Below, piece after piece: positions 40,701-47,790 of a stretch of 64,000 bases of DNA. Each line of letters begins with the position of its first letter. The stretch's first letter is position 1. The DNA comes from Sinohyriopsis cumingii (taxonomy: Eukaryota > Mollusca > Bivalvia > Unionida > Unionidae). A model generated the notes under the pieces. That model was not told the origin of the DNA. It did not search any database and saw only the letters and a program-made list of their open reading frames with translations. The stretch lies in NCBI GenBank assembly GCA_028554795.2, contig JAPYKE020000037.1, positions 310,001 to 374,000 of the forward strand, read 5' to 3'. Both the position numbers and the translations under genes were made by a program.

Positions 40701-41330
40701 TAGCGGTGTTAGGCCGTTTCCTCGCGCGGCATTTTTAAAATGTTCCATTACTCGCTCGGCTACACAATTCAACCCTGTGGATTTTATCAATGACTCTGAC
40801 ATCTTCATCGGGGCGAGTTTATCAACGCGTGGTTTCTTCATCGGATAAATTCCATAAATGACTGCGGTCACAGGATACGCTCTGGCATAATATGGTATAT
40901 CAATCCCAACAAGTACTCCCGGGTTTGAGTCTTTGGTTACGACGACGGTTTTTCCCCGTCGGGCATCAAGAATAGGGTCTAGTTTGTCTCTGATAATCCA
41001 TGTTGTTTCACCTGTTTCCGTGTCGTCGACGCCAACGATAAATTTTATCTGAATGAAATATTTTTTATCATCGAGATACCCAATTATGTTCGACGCGATT
41101 GTATCATTGATGGTACCATCAATGATGGCATTTTCAGAAATGATTTTATACGAAGACCACACATGTGCGGCACCATCACGACGAAACTCTTCTTTGGCGT
41201 TCTTGATAACACCAATTACGAGTGTGAGTTCTCGTCGTCGTCGATCAAAAGTTAACCGGTCAAGATCGAATCGACCTCGGGGAAATTGGAGATTTCCAGG
41301 TTTTATTCTGGATAGTCTTTCAAAACTCAT
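37779..41330 (-). CDS. Degenerate PolB - SF1 helicase - HNH fusion protein
   Basis: 1183 residues, one open frame with three modules. (1) About 400-700: palm of a protein-primed family-B polymerase. Motif A SVDMTACYP has its Asp (D433). Motif B near 585-597 (LGRRIIGKF) lacks the usual Asn and Tyr. Motif C reads ATD at 687-689, so the first Asp is gone. I found no clear exonuclease motif in the N-terminus. (2) About 760-1080: superfamily 1 helicase with Walker A GAGGSGKT (770-777), Walker B WDE (840-841), motif III GDHGQ (868-872), TIHSSQG (about 1034-1040) and AVSRVRR near 1064. (3) 1131-1176: HNH nuclease with two CxxC pairs and VDRID. The helicase and HNH look intact; the polymerase looks inactive. 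No other polymerase exists in the element. PolB-SF1 pairings are known in transpovirons and some related elements (from memory). Confidence 0.88.
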   Translation of the reverse strand: MSFERLSRIKPGNLQFPRGRFDLDRLTFDRRRRELTLVIGVIKNAKEEFRRDGAAHVWSSYKIISENAIIDGTINDTIASNIIGYLDDKKYFIQIKFIVGVDDTETGETTWIIRDKLDPILDARRGKTVVVTKDSNPGVLVGIDIPYYARAYPVTAVIYGIYPMKKPRVDKLAPMKMSESLIKSTGLNCVAERVMEHFKNAARGNGLTPLRQTKIAAWAAKVVDEGASINDVAELERLLKFPITVSSLTGEVLYKSKYDSRGAPITIIDHNSHAWTDSVRIFPRDRVVKYYPELENASGSTSGNASIETRRVSMFDFIYQISKTDPVSVWLFRSDLEGEFDQFVKPNGEVYRTAALHHEMKKLAEKYHATNTDTLLTQCFTVPGVVTHIARERNSWRPTPKSFLEDIQQSCIEYGHGGLWNTQYDHRDMISVDMTACYPGSFLGRGECSEYFARFGHPTSSMTRVSVNGPLPDFDLTGFACVSSFKLATGLHPVCYAWFGKHFVEKRWAPIVLLRYMLDSRILLSLTVSTAIICYCRQTEVWLPTPQVTVEIENFREYPESFIDTIIERAPGNKISQTDESTAKDLGRRIIGKFTQGGAYDHKLHHSRLIMDEAELDLIVADAATNNTFCTREDVFLSNGEKLGTVFSYIDGESSQYTHLRSSMLAYVSINLLSMINRFPVDAVRVATDSFYIDKKHLAALNKVIPNDPSWGSWRIKNEMLHGYCESADVEIEDEYRGAEISGKFSISTTTSLPPVHDPVVRHRTVYLNGAGGSGKTTRAIELFRNSDMIVLTPTHRLAREMRQRDVIACTYHSFFKYSGGTWTPTRMGTKYIPGIIIWDEIDTVPLDTLKQFLDWLLKKNTAVVMCGDHGQPPPFTGESPHTWLKTFVDYYEEITNDVRALDETLKEFKALIRLQTNKVQCEIMREIIPETELSDFWETWKPGDLIVASRKIVRDTLQQRLFQLHQKKFPMLVVPLCYRPADTRLQNTDVDIPGRSEKQNLVLNDIVTVDIDAVEQALKMSKSPWTLGYAMTIHSSQGLTISDTTVWIVDDRIEWSNLVYLAVSRVRRIGQLRRIVLDDVINDSINRSIADDTIRKKLAGYKQSDKKNGNEFDLDETFIIQLQQQQNNHCASCNCLLLWQYSKNNPRQFTVDRIDSNRGHTRENVMLTCLECNRRRGAAAVI

Positions 41331-41372
41331 TATTATAATTAAGACAAGTATTTAAATAGACAAATATATTAT
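41331..41372. promoter_or_regulatory. Divergent AT-rich promoter region
   Basis: 42 bases between the minus-strand polymerase-helicase start and the plus-strand zinc protein start. It contains TATTATAATTAAG and ATTTAAATAGAC, TATA-like on both strands. Inference. Confidence 0.45.
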
Positions 41373-41654
41373 ATGCACCAATGCAAGTGGATTAAACTAA
41401 ATTCATCAGCGCCGTGTAGCAAACCATGCAGACACGAATACTGTGGACAACATGCTCAACAGGTCCGCGGTGGGAGTCTAGGACCGATACCGTGTATCAG
41501 ATGCGGCATTGGAGTACGAGGAAAAACGCAATTATGTTCAGCGTGTGGGGGGAAACGCTATCGAGAACTAAAACGGTATTATGATAAAAAAAATCCAGAC
41601 TCGAACACGTTCTCGGAGCGTGATTACATAAATAAGTTTTCAGACAAATTATGA
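41373..41654 (+). CDS. Small cysteine-rich zinc-ribbon protein
   Basis: 93 residues. Cysteines at about 4, 15, 19 and 24 with His27, then two CxxC pairs (PCIRCG near 41-44, LCSACGG near 55-58), make one or two likely zinc-binding knuckles. A basic, charged tail (ELKRYYDKK) follows. Such small zinc proteins are common next to polymerase genes in Polintons, but I do not know a function. It is divergent from the polymerase-helicase gene; the 42-base spacer is almost pure A/T with 'aatatattatATG' at the start. Confidence 0.75.
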   Translation: MHQCKWIKLNSSAPCSKPCRHEYCGQHAQQVRGGSLGPIPCIRCGIGVRGKTQLCSACGGKRYRELKRYYDKKNPDSNTFSERDYINKFSDKL

Positions 41655-41682
41655 ATTAGACAAATGATTTGCTTATAGTATA

Positions 41683-42240
41683 ATGAATCAAGAATTCGCC
41701 CCCGAACAAGAATTTGTTCCACATCCAACTATTAAAAATTATGAAGCATCACGCGACGGCATAGTCAGACACTGCACGCGAAGACGACCACTCGGATTTG
41801 CAACTAATACTGGTTATCGAATGTTCACTGCTGAAAAAGGAAGAAAACATTATTACTGCCATCGTTTTATCTACGAATGTTTCTTTGGAGAGATTCCTAA
41901 AGGTCTTGTCATTGATCACATTAACGGTAACATACTTGATAACTCTATAAACAATCTTCGCGTGGTCACTCAGAGCAAAAACTGCCTACTGGGTAACACA
42001 GGGTGTTGTAAAACAGTTGCAAGAAGAGCTATTAAATCTATAAACGCAGGTGAAGAAATTGTATTCCCCTCAATAAACGCCGCCGGTAGGTATTTCGGTA
42101 TTTGTCCACCTTCTGTACAGCGTGTCGCAGCTGGGATCCGCAAAACAGCATTTTCAAAGAAGCTCAAACAGAAGATTTCATTCTGTTATATAACTCTTAT
42201 CGCTGACACAAACGACGATAACTCCTCCACGAGTGTGTAA
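41683..42240 (+). CDS. Homing-type HNH endonuclease (NUMOD4-HNH)
   Basis: 185 residues. The N-terminal NUMOD4-like segment (about 15-55, NYEASRDGIVRH) precedes an HNH core with HRF at 60-62, VIDHINGN (D78, H79, N81, N83) and NNLRVVTQSKN (about 90-100). A C-terminal helix-turn-helix-like stretch near 125-150 (SINAAGRYFGICPPSVQRVA) resembles NUMOD1. This is the architecture of free-standing homing endonucleases, DNA cutters that spread their own gene. The start is 'cttatagtataATG'. A 13-bp perfect inverted repeat (42212-42224 and 42250-42262) brackets the stop codon. It is the second HNH domain in the element. Confidence 0.88.
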   Translation: MNQEFAPEQEFVPHPTIKNYEASRDGIVRHCTRRRPLGFATNTGYRMFTAEKGRKHYYCHRFIYECFFGEIPKGLVIDHINGNILDNSINNLRVVTQSKNCLLGNTGCCKTVARRAIKSINAGEEIVFPSINAAGRYFGICPPSVQRVAAGIRKTAFSKKLKQKISFCYITLIADTNDDNSSTSV

Positions 42241-42262
42241 CGCTTTGCAGAGTTATCGTCGT
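42212..42262 (+). terminator. Inverted repeat bracketing the HNH gene stop
   Basis: Arms ACGACGATAACTC (42212-42224) and GAGTTATCGTCGT (42250-42262) pair perfectly, with the TAA stop in the loop. It is a candidate transcript 3'-end signal by analogy to hairpin-directed 3' ends in mimivirus-related systems. Confidence 0.55.
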
Positions 42263-43158
42263 CAGAGGATTTGCTCCCCTGAGAAAGCCACCTTGATAAA
42301 ATATTTTATCGAGTTCATAACATGTAATCATTTATTTACCGTAGAATATATATTTTTTTACAAACAATATCCTCGTTTTACTGAATATATCCGACTGTTT
42401 TGCTCTTCTGTGCTTGTTATATGACCGCGCTCGAGAAAACATACAATTAAAATATTTTAAACAAGTCCCGCCCACTGCTAGAGCGAATTTCCAACTCGCA
42501 AGTAACAGTTGGGTTATATACGAAATCGCTCCCTAAGACCTTTGGGTCGATCGAAAGTCAGCACGCGCAAGCAAAACCATAAATTTAATCCGCCAATGGC
42601 GGGTGTCTTTTGTGCACCATCCAATGGTCGATTCAATGGATGGTTTTGCTCTGCTGCTGATCGTAGAAAATGACCCACCTGCATGTTTGTGTCGTCATAG
42701 GATAAGTTAGGATAAGATTACATGTTCATTGTGCCTTTACTTGCTGTCATACTCGAATCAGAGGTAAAGGTTGTTCTGTGTTGTATCGTCCCTCCCGAGC
42801 TTCTAGACCGTTATTTGACGATCTAGAAGTTCCTCATGGGGGTGAGTGACCCCCAAAAATAAACAGATAGATGGATGCATAAAGCTCTACGTCACCTGGG
42901 TGCCCACCAATAGAAACATTCAGAAAGAGTGTTGGCCAAAAATAAACGGTAACATGAGGTGCCTAAGGGAAAAATCACAACACGAAGGTCTAATATAAGA
43001 CCAAGAAAAAAAAATCCTAACAAAGGACTCATGAAAGAACCGTAGGCCGGTGAAGAGTACCCAGTAAGTGATAACCGCTCATCATCTATCTGTTTATTTT
43101 TGTTTTTGGTGATGCTAGCATTTTTCATGCATTTAAAAATATAAAAATATATAATAAT
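42263..43158. other. Noncoding island inside the Polinton
   Basis: About 900 bases without a convincing gene, the only large gap in an otherwise tightly packed element. It holds several inverted repeats: CCGCC-aat-GGCGG (near 42590), CCATCCA/TGGATGG (about 42620-42646), CTTCTAGA/TCTAGAAG (about 42800-42828), and an almost 20-bp pair 'caaaaataaacagatagatg' near 42854 and its complement near 43084-43103 enclosing about 210 bases. Possible roles are replication origin, structured RNA or remnant of an inserted small element. The minus-strand frame at 42892-43167 has no motif. Confidence 0.55.
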
Positions 43159-43575
43159 ATGAATCACGAAAATATAAATACCATACTTGTTGAAATTAAA
43201 GAATTACAACAGCGAGGTTTTAATATTTTACTAGACACTGAAACAATTATGTCAGATTTTGAATCCTTGAATGAGCTATCACAATCGGGGAAGAACAATC
43301 TCCCCGCGTGTTATAGGTTCATTAAGGGTTTGCAAGATCGCATTTACAGATCACTTGCCACGATAACTGAAAATCAGGTATCTGAATTTATTCCACTGTG
43401 CCGTGCAGTTGAGAAGATTCGTCTTGTATTGTCAAGCGAGTATGAGACTCGAAAATTAATTAGCACCAGGGTGAGACGGTTAAAAGGTTATATAAAGAAT
43501 CTAGACACGGAAATGCCTTGCATTTCTGACGAAAATACTAGTATTTGTGACTACGAGGCCGACAAGGAAGTATAA
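43159..43575 (+). CDS. Orphan Polinton protein, helical
   Basis: 138 residues, not recognised. The sequence is mostly charged and helix-favouring (ILVEIKELQQ, AVEKIRLVLSSEYETRK), with no membrane segment, signal peptide or cysteine cluster. The start context (AT-rich, ataatATG) and a perfect 17-nt palindrome 66 bases after the stop (43641-43657) match the other genes of the element, which supports it being real. It is convergent with the 94-aa gene. Confidence 0.6.
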   Translation: MNHENINTILVEIKELQQRGFNILLDTETIMSDFESLNELSQSGKNNLPACYRFIKGLQDRIYRSLATITENQVSEFIPLCRAVEKIRLVLSSEYETRKLISTRVRRLKGYIKNLDTEMPCISDENTSICDYEADKEV

Positions 43576-43640
43576 ACCGCCGCGTGTGACTCACAGCACA
43601 AAGTGAAAGTAGAACCTGAGAAACGCTAGCGCCCCCCCCG

Positions 43641-43657
43641 GAAACTCAAAGAGTTTC
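43641..43657 (+). terminator. 17-nt palindrome after the 138-aa gene
   Basis: GAAACTC-AAA-GAGTTTC: perfect 7-bp arms, 3-nt loop. One of a family of similar palindromes at gene ends in this element. Confidence 0.55.
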
Positions 43658-43719
43658 TCGAGTGTAAAGCACATTTCCACGGTAAAAAAAAAGTGTATTA
43701 TTTTTTTTGCCCGAGCGTG

Positions 43720-43779
43720 GAAACTCTTCGAGTTTTACATGAGAAATGCTTTGCATTTCCAGAGAAGTCCTTAGACTTC
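43720..43779. terminator. Three consecutive short palindromes
   Basis: In the convergent space, reading left: GAAACTC-TTC-GAGTTTT (43720-43736), GAAATGC-TTT-GCATTTC (43743-43759), GAAGTC-CTTA-GACTTC (43764-43779). The last carries the stop codon of the 94-aa minus gene (43771-43773) in its loop. It probably marks the 3' ends of the two convergent transcripts. Confidence 0.55.
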
Positions 43780-44055
43780 CAGGATTTGCTTAAGCGTTTC
43801 AACATCAATACAACAATGAGAATAGTTCATAATCTGTTCTCGTTGACACCAAGCTGTGATCATATGATTTTGCTGTAGCTGTGTTAATTGTGACGACGTC
43901 AACAAGAAGTCTTCGTCGCCGTACACGTCAACGATTATTTTAACGGGGAAATACTGTTCGTGTGAGTTTCCAAATGCGGTTTTTATTGCCGTGTGAAGAA
44001 TTTGCTTATCATGAATATGAACTCGTGCGTGAATGTATTCACACATTATATACAA
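43771..44055 (-). CDS. Orphan Polinton protein, 94 aa
   Basis: Not recognised. It has a strand-like beginning (ARVHIHDKQIL, KIIVDVYGDEDF), then a glutamine/threonine-rich part and three Cys/His positions without a clear pattern. It is the promoter-distal end of the leftward late block, downstream of the penton-like gene. Its stop lies in the loop of a short palindrome, as for other genes here. Confidence 0.55.
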   Translation of the reverse strand: MYIMCEYIHARVHIHDKQILHTAIKTAFGNSHEQYFPVKIIVDVYGDEDFLLTSSQLTQLQQNHMITAWCQREQIMNYSHCCIDVETLKQILEV

Positions 44056-44082
44056 CTGTTTTTTTTTAAATGCGTGAGCGTG

Positions 44083-44099
44083 GAAACTCGAAGAGTTTC
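44083..44099 (-). terminator. Palindrome overlapping the penton-like gene stop
   Basis: GAAACTC-GAA-GAGTTTC, perfect 7-bp arms. The gene's stop codon (44098-44100) overlaps the right arm. Confidence 0.55.
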
Positions 44100-45528
44100 A
44101 GGACTTCACCAGTAAGTTCACGGAGACAGTCTCGCCACGCAGGTCCAACAACCCCCCCCGTTGGTCGGTGAGTTTAAAATTTATCGTTGACAACCACGGA
44201 TTATTACACCGCAGATAGACCACATTGATTGGTTCTTGCACAATCAGAAAACCAGGAGGGTCTTTTGGTGTGAACGTATACAGAATAAACCCCTGTTGGG
44301 CCGTCGTAGTATCTGATGCGCTGTAACTGCCGTCAATGACGTCACATACAAGATTAACCGCGATCACATCTGTGATATTTACGATCCCCGGAGATACGTG
44401 TCTGCCATCGGATGCTGTACTGTTGTCGTGTCTTAAAATAACAGGTTGTGGTTTTATTTTCGTGTACGCGGCAAGAATATCTTTGAAAGATTCCGCGATA
44501 AGATCAGAGACTGATTTTCTTAGTGTGTGTACGTTATATCCAGGAAGTTTAAAATCTGAAATATCCTTCACGGGAATACCAAATCGGGCTGCAAAATTCG
44601 ATCTTTTTTGGGTTCCATAATCGCCTTTGAGATCCAGTAGATGTTGAATTACTTTTTGATTTATAAATTCCATCGTGGATGCGAGTTTGTTTAGTTTTTC
44701 TATGGTGGTGATAATGTTCGTGCGTGGTTTTGTTATATCAGAGATATAATCTTGAAAATATACTCGCAACAGGTCTAGCTGTTGTTTATGTGCTTGTTTG
44801 ATCGGATTAAAAAAATGAGCTTCTATGTCTTCTGGCTGGTAATTCCGGAATCTCCCGTCTTCGAAACCTACCCCTATTATATCCAAGGGGAGTCTATCTG
44901 ATGTTGAAAACCGGGCTTGGTCTGATCGTAATTGATCTGGAAATAATAAATGCTCACCGTACACGAGGTCGTGTAGTTCTTCCTTCGTGGTCTCGAAATC
45001 CGACTTCGATGGTTTTGGTGGACCCGGTTCAACCTCGGGTCGTTCTCGTGGCCATCCTAATACTGTTCGGATTGAGCTGTTGTAAATATCCACGGCGTAT
45101 CCCGGTGTTGAGATTTCAATGACCGCAGACAGCGTTGGTTCGTGCGCGGCTATAGATATTTTGGCTTCCTTGCCGGTGATTCGTTTTATTTGGCGTTGTA
45201 TCTCATTGTTGATTTCTTCGATCTGATAACTCCCAGTGGGTAGCGTAATTGTATCCCAGTCGAATTCGTCAGAGTCGGCTTTGGTTTTCCACGAAAACAC
45301 AAACGAATTATTTGGCTGCTGACCGGAAAATGATGCCGCTCTGACATTAGGCCAGCTGTGATACGCACTGAGCTTCGACAACGCGATTTCGTTCACGGCA
45401 ATTGGAGTTCGAAAATTAATGCTGAATTCTGGTGTCGTCGAGGACACTGAGATCATCGTTGTTTTTACCGGCGTTGTGTTTGTGACTATTTGCTGAAGCA
45501 GTTCCTGTGGCGTTGCCATCAGTGACAT
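44098..45528 (-). CDS. Penton-like minor capsid protein
   Basis: 476 residues. In Polintons a second virion gene near the major capsid gene encodes a minor (penton) protein that fills the vertices. This gene has the right size and place but low direct similarity, so the call is partly positional. The N-terminal third is beta-rich (EFSINFRTPIAVNEIAL, FVFSWKTK), followed by ITLPTGSYQIEEINNEI (about 94-110), a pattern I associate with capsid-vertex or base proteins of this virus group. The C-terminus ends in short beta strands (GGLLDLRGETVSVNLLV). The start is 'aaataaataATG' at 45528. It overlaps the next gene upstream by 113 bases. Confidence 0.6.
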   Translation of the reverse strand: MSLMATPQELLQQIVTNTTPVKTTMISVSSTTPEFSINFRTPIAVNEIALSKLSAYHSWPNVRAASFSGQQPNNSFVFSWKTKADSDEFDWDTITLPTGSYQIEEINNEIQRQIKRITGKEAKISIAAHEPTLSAVIEISTPGYAVDIYNSSIRTVLGWPRERPEVEPGPPKPSKSDFETTKEELHDLVYGEHLLFPDQLRSDQARFSTSDRLPLDIIGVGFEDGRFRNYQPEDIEAHFFNPIKQAHKQQLDLLRVYFQDYISDITKPRTNIITTIEKLNKLASTMEFINQKVIQHLLDLKGDYGTQKRSNFAARFGIPVKDISDFKLPGYNVHTLRKSVSDLIAESFKDILAAYTKIKPQPVILRHDNSTASDGRHVSPGIVNITDVIAVNLVCDVIDGSYSASDTTTAQQGFILYTFTPKDPPGFLIVQEPINVVYLRCNNPWLSTINFKLTDQRGGLLDLRGETVSVNLLVKS

Positions 45529-46021
45529 TATTTATTTGTTTAGTTTTCAAATAGTCATTGTACACATCTGACATTAGTTTGAATTCAGAATCTGATATCG
45601 ACGTGGCGTCGCTGGATTGCGCGTCTAACGATGATGATATCAGCGATGATAATTTCTGATATGCGGTCGTGGCTGTATTTAATTTTGTCGTGTAATCGTG
45701 TAATTTTGTGTTAGCACACGAGGATATTTTTTTTGCTATGATGCCGAAAACTCCTGCTGTTGCTGTAGCAGCGGAAACAGAGATCGTGGCAGCGACTACT
45801 GCAGTCACTGGAGTGACCGCTGATAGTATTACTCCCGCGGATGCAACAACGGCGGATACTGAATAAACCATAACGTCTAACACTGTTATGCGTCTGCGGT
45901 ATTTTTTTACTTTTTGACTGGTTACTTCGATGACAGTTTTTAACTCAGATTGCCACTCACGGACTTGATTATATCGATATTGTTGAGCATCTGGAAATCC
46001 TTCGGATTTCAACGTTGACAT
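45416..46021 (-). CDS. Polinton membrane protein
   Basis: 201 residues from the Met at 46021. That start is preferred over 46096 because the upstream extension overlaps the fibre gene's end and the AT-rich 'aaataatATG' context lies here. Two adjacent hydrophobic segments (about 46-69 and 71-96, rich in Ala/Val) suggest a hairpin membrane insertion. A basic stretch KKYRRR precedes them. The C-terminal half is hydrophilic, Ser/Asp/Asn-rich with HKH near the end. It could be an inner-membrane or membrane-active virion component; not assigned to a family. Confidence 0.65.
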   Translation of the reverse strand: MSTLKSEGFPDAQQYRYNQVREWQSELKTVIEVTSQKVKKYRRRITVLDVMVYSVSAVVASAGVILSAVTPVTAVVAATISVSAATATAGVFGIIAKKISSCANTKLHDYTTKLNTATTAYQKLSSLISSSLDAQSSDATSISDSEFKLMSDVYNDYLKTKQINNVTDGNATGTASANSHKHNAGKNNDDLSVLDDTRIQH

Positions 46022-46047
46022 ATTATTTAAAAATCGCTGGCGATTTT
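45994..46047 (-). terminator. Two palindromes after the fibre gene
   Basis: GAAATCC-TTC-GGATTTC (45994-46010) and AAAATCG-CTGG-CGATTTT (46030-46047). The latter lies 3 bases past the fibre stop codon (46051-46053). Confidence 0.55.
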
Positions 46048-46050
46048 CAA

Positions 46051-47316
46051 TTACGCGGTAACCAATTGAGGCGTTGCAGCGACGAATTCCAAACAAAACC
46101 AGTAAGATGTTGCTGTTAAAGTATCGTCGGCGGCTTCAAGCATAAATGTTTCCTCGGTTCCGCTGTTTAGTATTACAGTGCAAACCCCGGAATATTTATC
46201 GGTGGAATGTCTCCAAGGATATGTTGTGAAGATTTCAAATTTAGCGGCTGAAAACACAGACAACCTGTAAACACCGGTGGCTGTTGCTGTATATTTGATA
46301 GTGTTATTTTGTCGTGACCATGTTCCGAATCCCGATGATACCGTGAATACGATGTTGGTGATATGCCCGGGAGTAACTCCAGTGGGAACTTTAATCAAAC
46401 TGGTTTTGTTAACGATCTCAGGAATACCCGATACTATATTCTGCTGTGTTTGTTTGATCGTGTTAATGTTATTTTCTATTATCTGAATTTGATCTGAAAA
46501 ACTTTTTTCCGTTCTGACTACACCTAACCGGGTATTAATCTTATTGATATCGTTGGCGTTATTAGTAAGATTTGGTATGATTTCAGAAAGTTTCGTGTCG
46601 ACGACTGGAGGATCCCCAAAGAACTTATCCACGGTCTCATCAGTTTTTGAGAAGTTTCTTCGAAGTCTTGTAAACGCGCCCACGTGAACATCATACTCTG
46701 CACGCAGCGTATTTAGTTTACCGTTGACGATGTCCACGTATTGTTTGTTTGACGCATCCTGGTCGGATTCGGGATTTGCTAACGCGGTTATTTTGTTGCC
46801 GCTCATGCTGAGTTCACCGGTCATTACGTCGCCGGCTTTTGTTACTTTATCGCTGATTAGGCCAGCAACGTGTTGGTACTGCGTGTCGACGTATTGTTTG
46901 TTTGCTGCATCGTCGTTCGAGGCTGGATCTCTGAGTACGGTTATTTTGTTTCCATTCATGCTGAGTTCGCCGGTCATTACGTCGCCGGTTTTTTTCACAC
47001 ATTTATCAACACCTTTATCAATACTGTCTTTGATGCTTGCGATTGATATGTTCGAGTCCTTGATCCGGCCGCCATCACTAAATGCAACGAAGTTATCCTT
47101 GGTAGCTCCAAGAACTCTGCGAATTATATCATTCCACTTAATGTTGCTCGTTCTTAGTTTTCCCTGCTTGTCCTGAAAAATAGCAACTTCATCTGGGTCA
47201 ACTCCAGCTATATTCAAAAGATTATCGACTTCATCTCGGGTCGCATATTTTGAGAGATCAACATCTGTGCCAGGTTTGACTTTTCTTGTGAAAGGTCTTC
47301 CGTAAATATCCACCAT
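46051..47316 (-). CDS. Fibre-like protein with GDVMTGEL repeats
   Basis: 421 residues. Two copies (about 108-144 and 159-195) of a repeat reading (K)GDVMTGELSM-GNKIT-L--P---DA-NKQYVD, the pattern of trimeric tail fibres of bacteriophages and also of some invertebrate-virus fibres. The middle (200-310) is rich in heptad-like Asn/Ile/Leu, suggesting a coiled-coil stalk. The last 100 residues are beta-rich (GTWSRQNNTIKYTATATGVYRLSVFSA is split by strands) and look like a C1q/TNF-type globular knob. Together this suggests a receptor-binding fibre at the virion vertex, next to the penton-like gene. The start is 'agaataATGg'. Confidence 0.75.
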   Translation of the reverse strand: MVDIYGRPFTRKVKPGTDVDLSKYATRDEVDNLLNIAGVDPDEVAIFQDKQGKLRTSNIKWNDIIRRVLGATKDNFVAFSDGGRIKDSNISIASIKDSIDKGVDKCVKKTGDVMTGELSMNGNKITVLRDPASNDDAANKQYVDTQYQHVAGLISDKVTKAGDVMTGELSMSGNKITALANPESDQDASNKQYVDIVNGKLNTLRAEYDVHVGAFTRLRRNFSKTDETVDKFFGDPPVVDTKLSEIIPNLTNNANDINKINTRLGVVRTEKSFSDQIQIIENNINTIKQTQQNIVSGIPEIVNKTSLIKVPTGVTPGHITNIVFTVSSGFGTWSRQNNTIKYTATATGVYRLSVFSAAKFEIFTTYPWRHSTDKYSGVCTVILNSGTEETFMLEAADDTLTATSYWFCLEFVAATPQLVTA

Positions 47317-47334
47317 TATTCTTATTGCTGTTTT

Positions 47335-47790
47335 TCAAATGCTAGCATGAAAATGCCTAGCATTTCTCGATGCGGTATATTCATGCACTACTCGATGCGG
47401 AGACGTTGCTGCATTTCTTGAGATTGCATCAAGAACATTTAAAACCTCCCTCCCACAAATGGGCGGATCAACTAATGTTTGTGTTGGTAACGTCGACTGC
47501 CACACTGGAACATTAGAAAATCTGCTGACATACTTGAGAAACTCAACTGGCGGTGCTAAACCGTACGAATCGAAATAGATAATTCCACGTGGATCGATCG
47601 CGTAAGCAACCCAGTGAGTTCCCGGACCATCTTTGTTGTCGAGATTGATAATGCCAGTTTCTGGATTATTCGGCCGCGTCGGTAATTGATCTCGCATAAA
47701 TACTCCTCTGAAATGTTTTATACGCAATTTTTTAACAGCATCGAGTAAATCAAAATTGCTCAACGGCGTTAGAATTTTTTTGGATACCAT
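47335..47790 (-). CDS. Adenain-type maturation cysteine protease (C5)
   Basis: 151 residues. It processes capsid precursors in this virus group. Catalytic pattern: His59 (GTHWVA), Asp74 (YFDSYG), Cys112 (ICGRE); Gln98 or Gln104 is the likely oxyanion residue. The HW...FDSYG...CG order is that of adenovirus protease. It overlaps the upstream pX-like gene by 22 bases. The stop codon touches an inverted repeat (47337-47365). Confidence 0.9.
   Translation of the reverse strand: MVSKKILTPLSNFDLLDAVKKLRIKHFRGVFMRDQLPTRPNNPETGIINLDNKDGPGTHWVAYAIDPRGIIYFDSYGLAPPVEFLKYVSRFSNVPVWQSTLPTQTLVDPPICGREVLNVLDAISRNAATSPHRVVHEYTASRNARHFHASI
47337..47365 (-). terminator. Inverted repeat at the protease gene end
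   Basis: AAATGCTAG (47337-47345) and CTAGCATTT (47357-47365) with an 11-nt spacer, adjacent to the stop codon at 47335-47337. Confidence 0.5.

Noticed and set aside
38170-41355. Plus-strand frames opposite the polymerase-helicase gene
   Set aside because: No motifs; the opposite frame is a continuous 1183-codon protein with helicase and HNH signatures.
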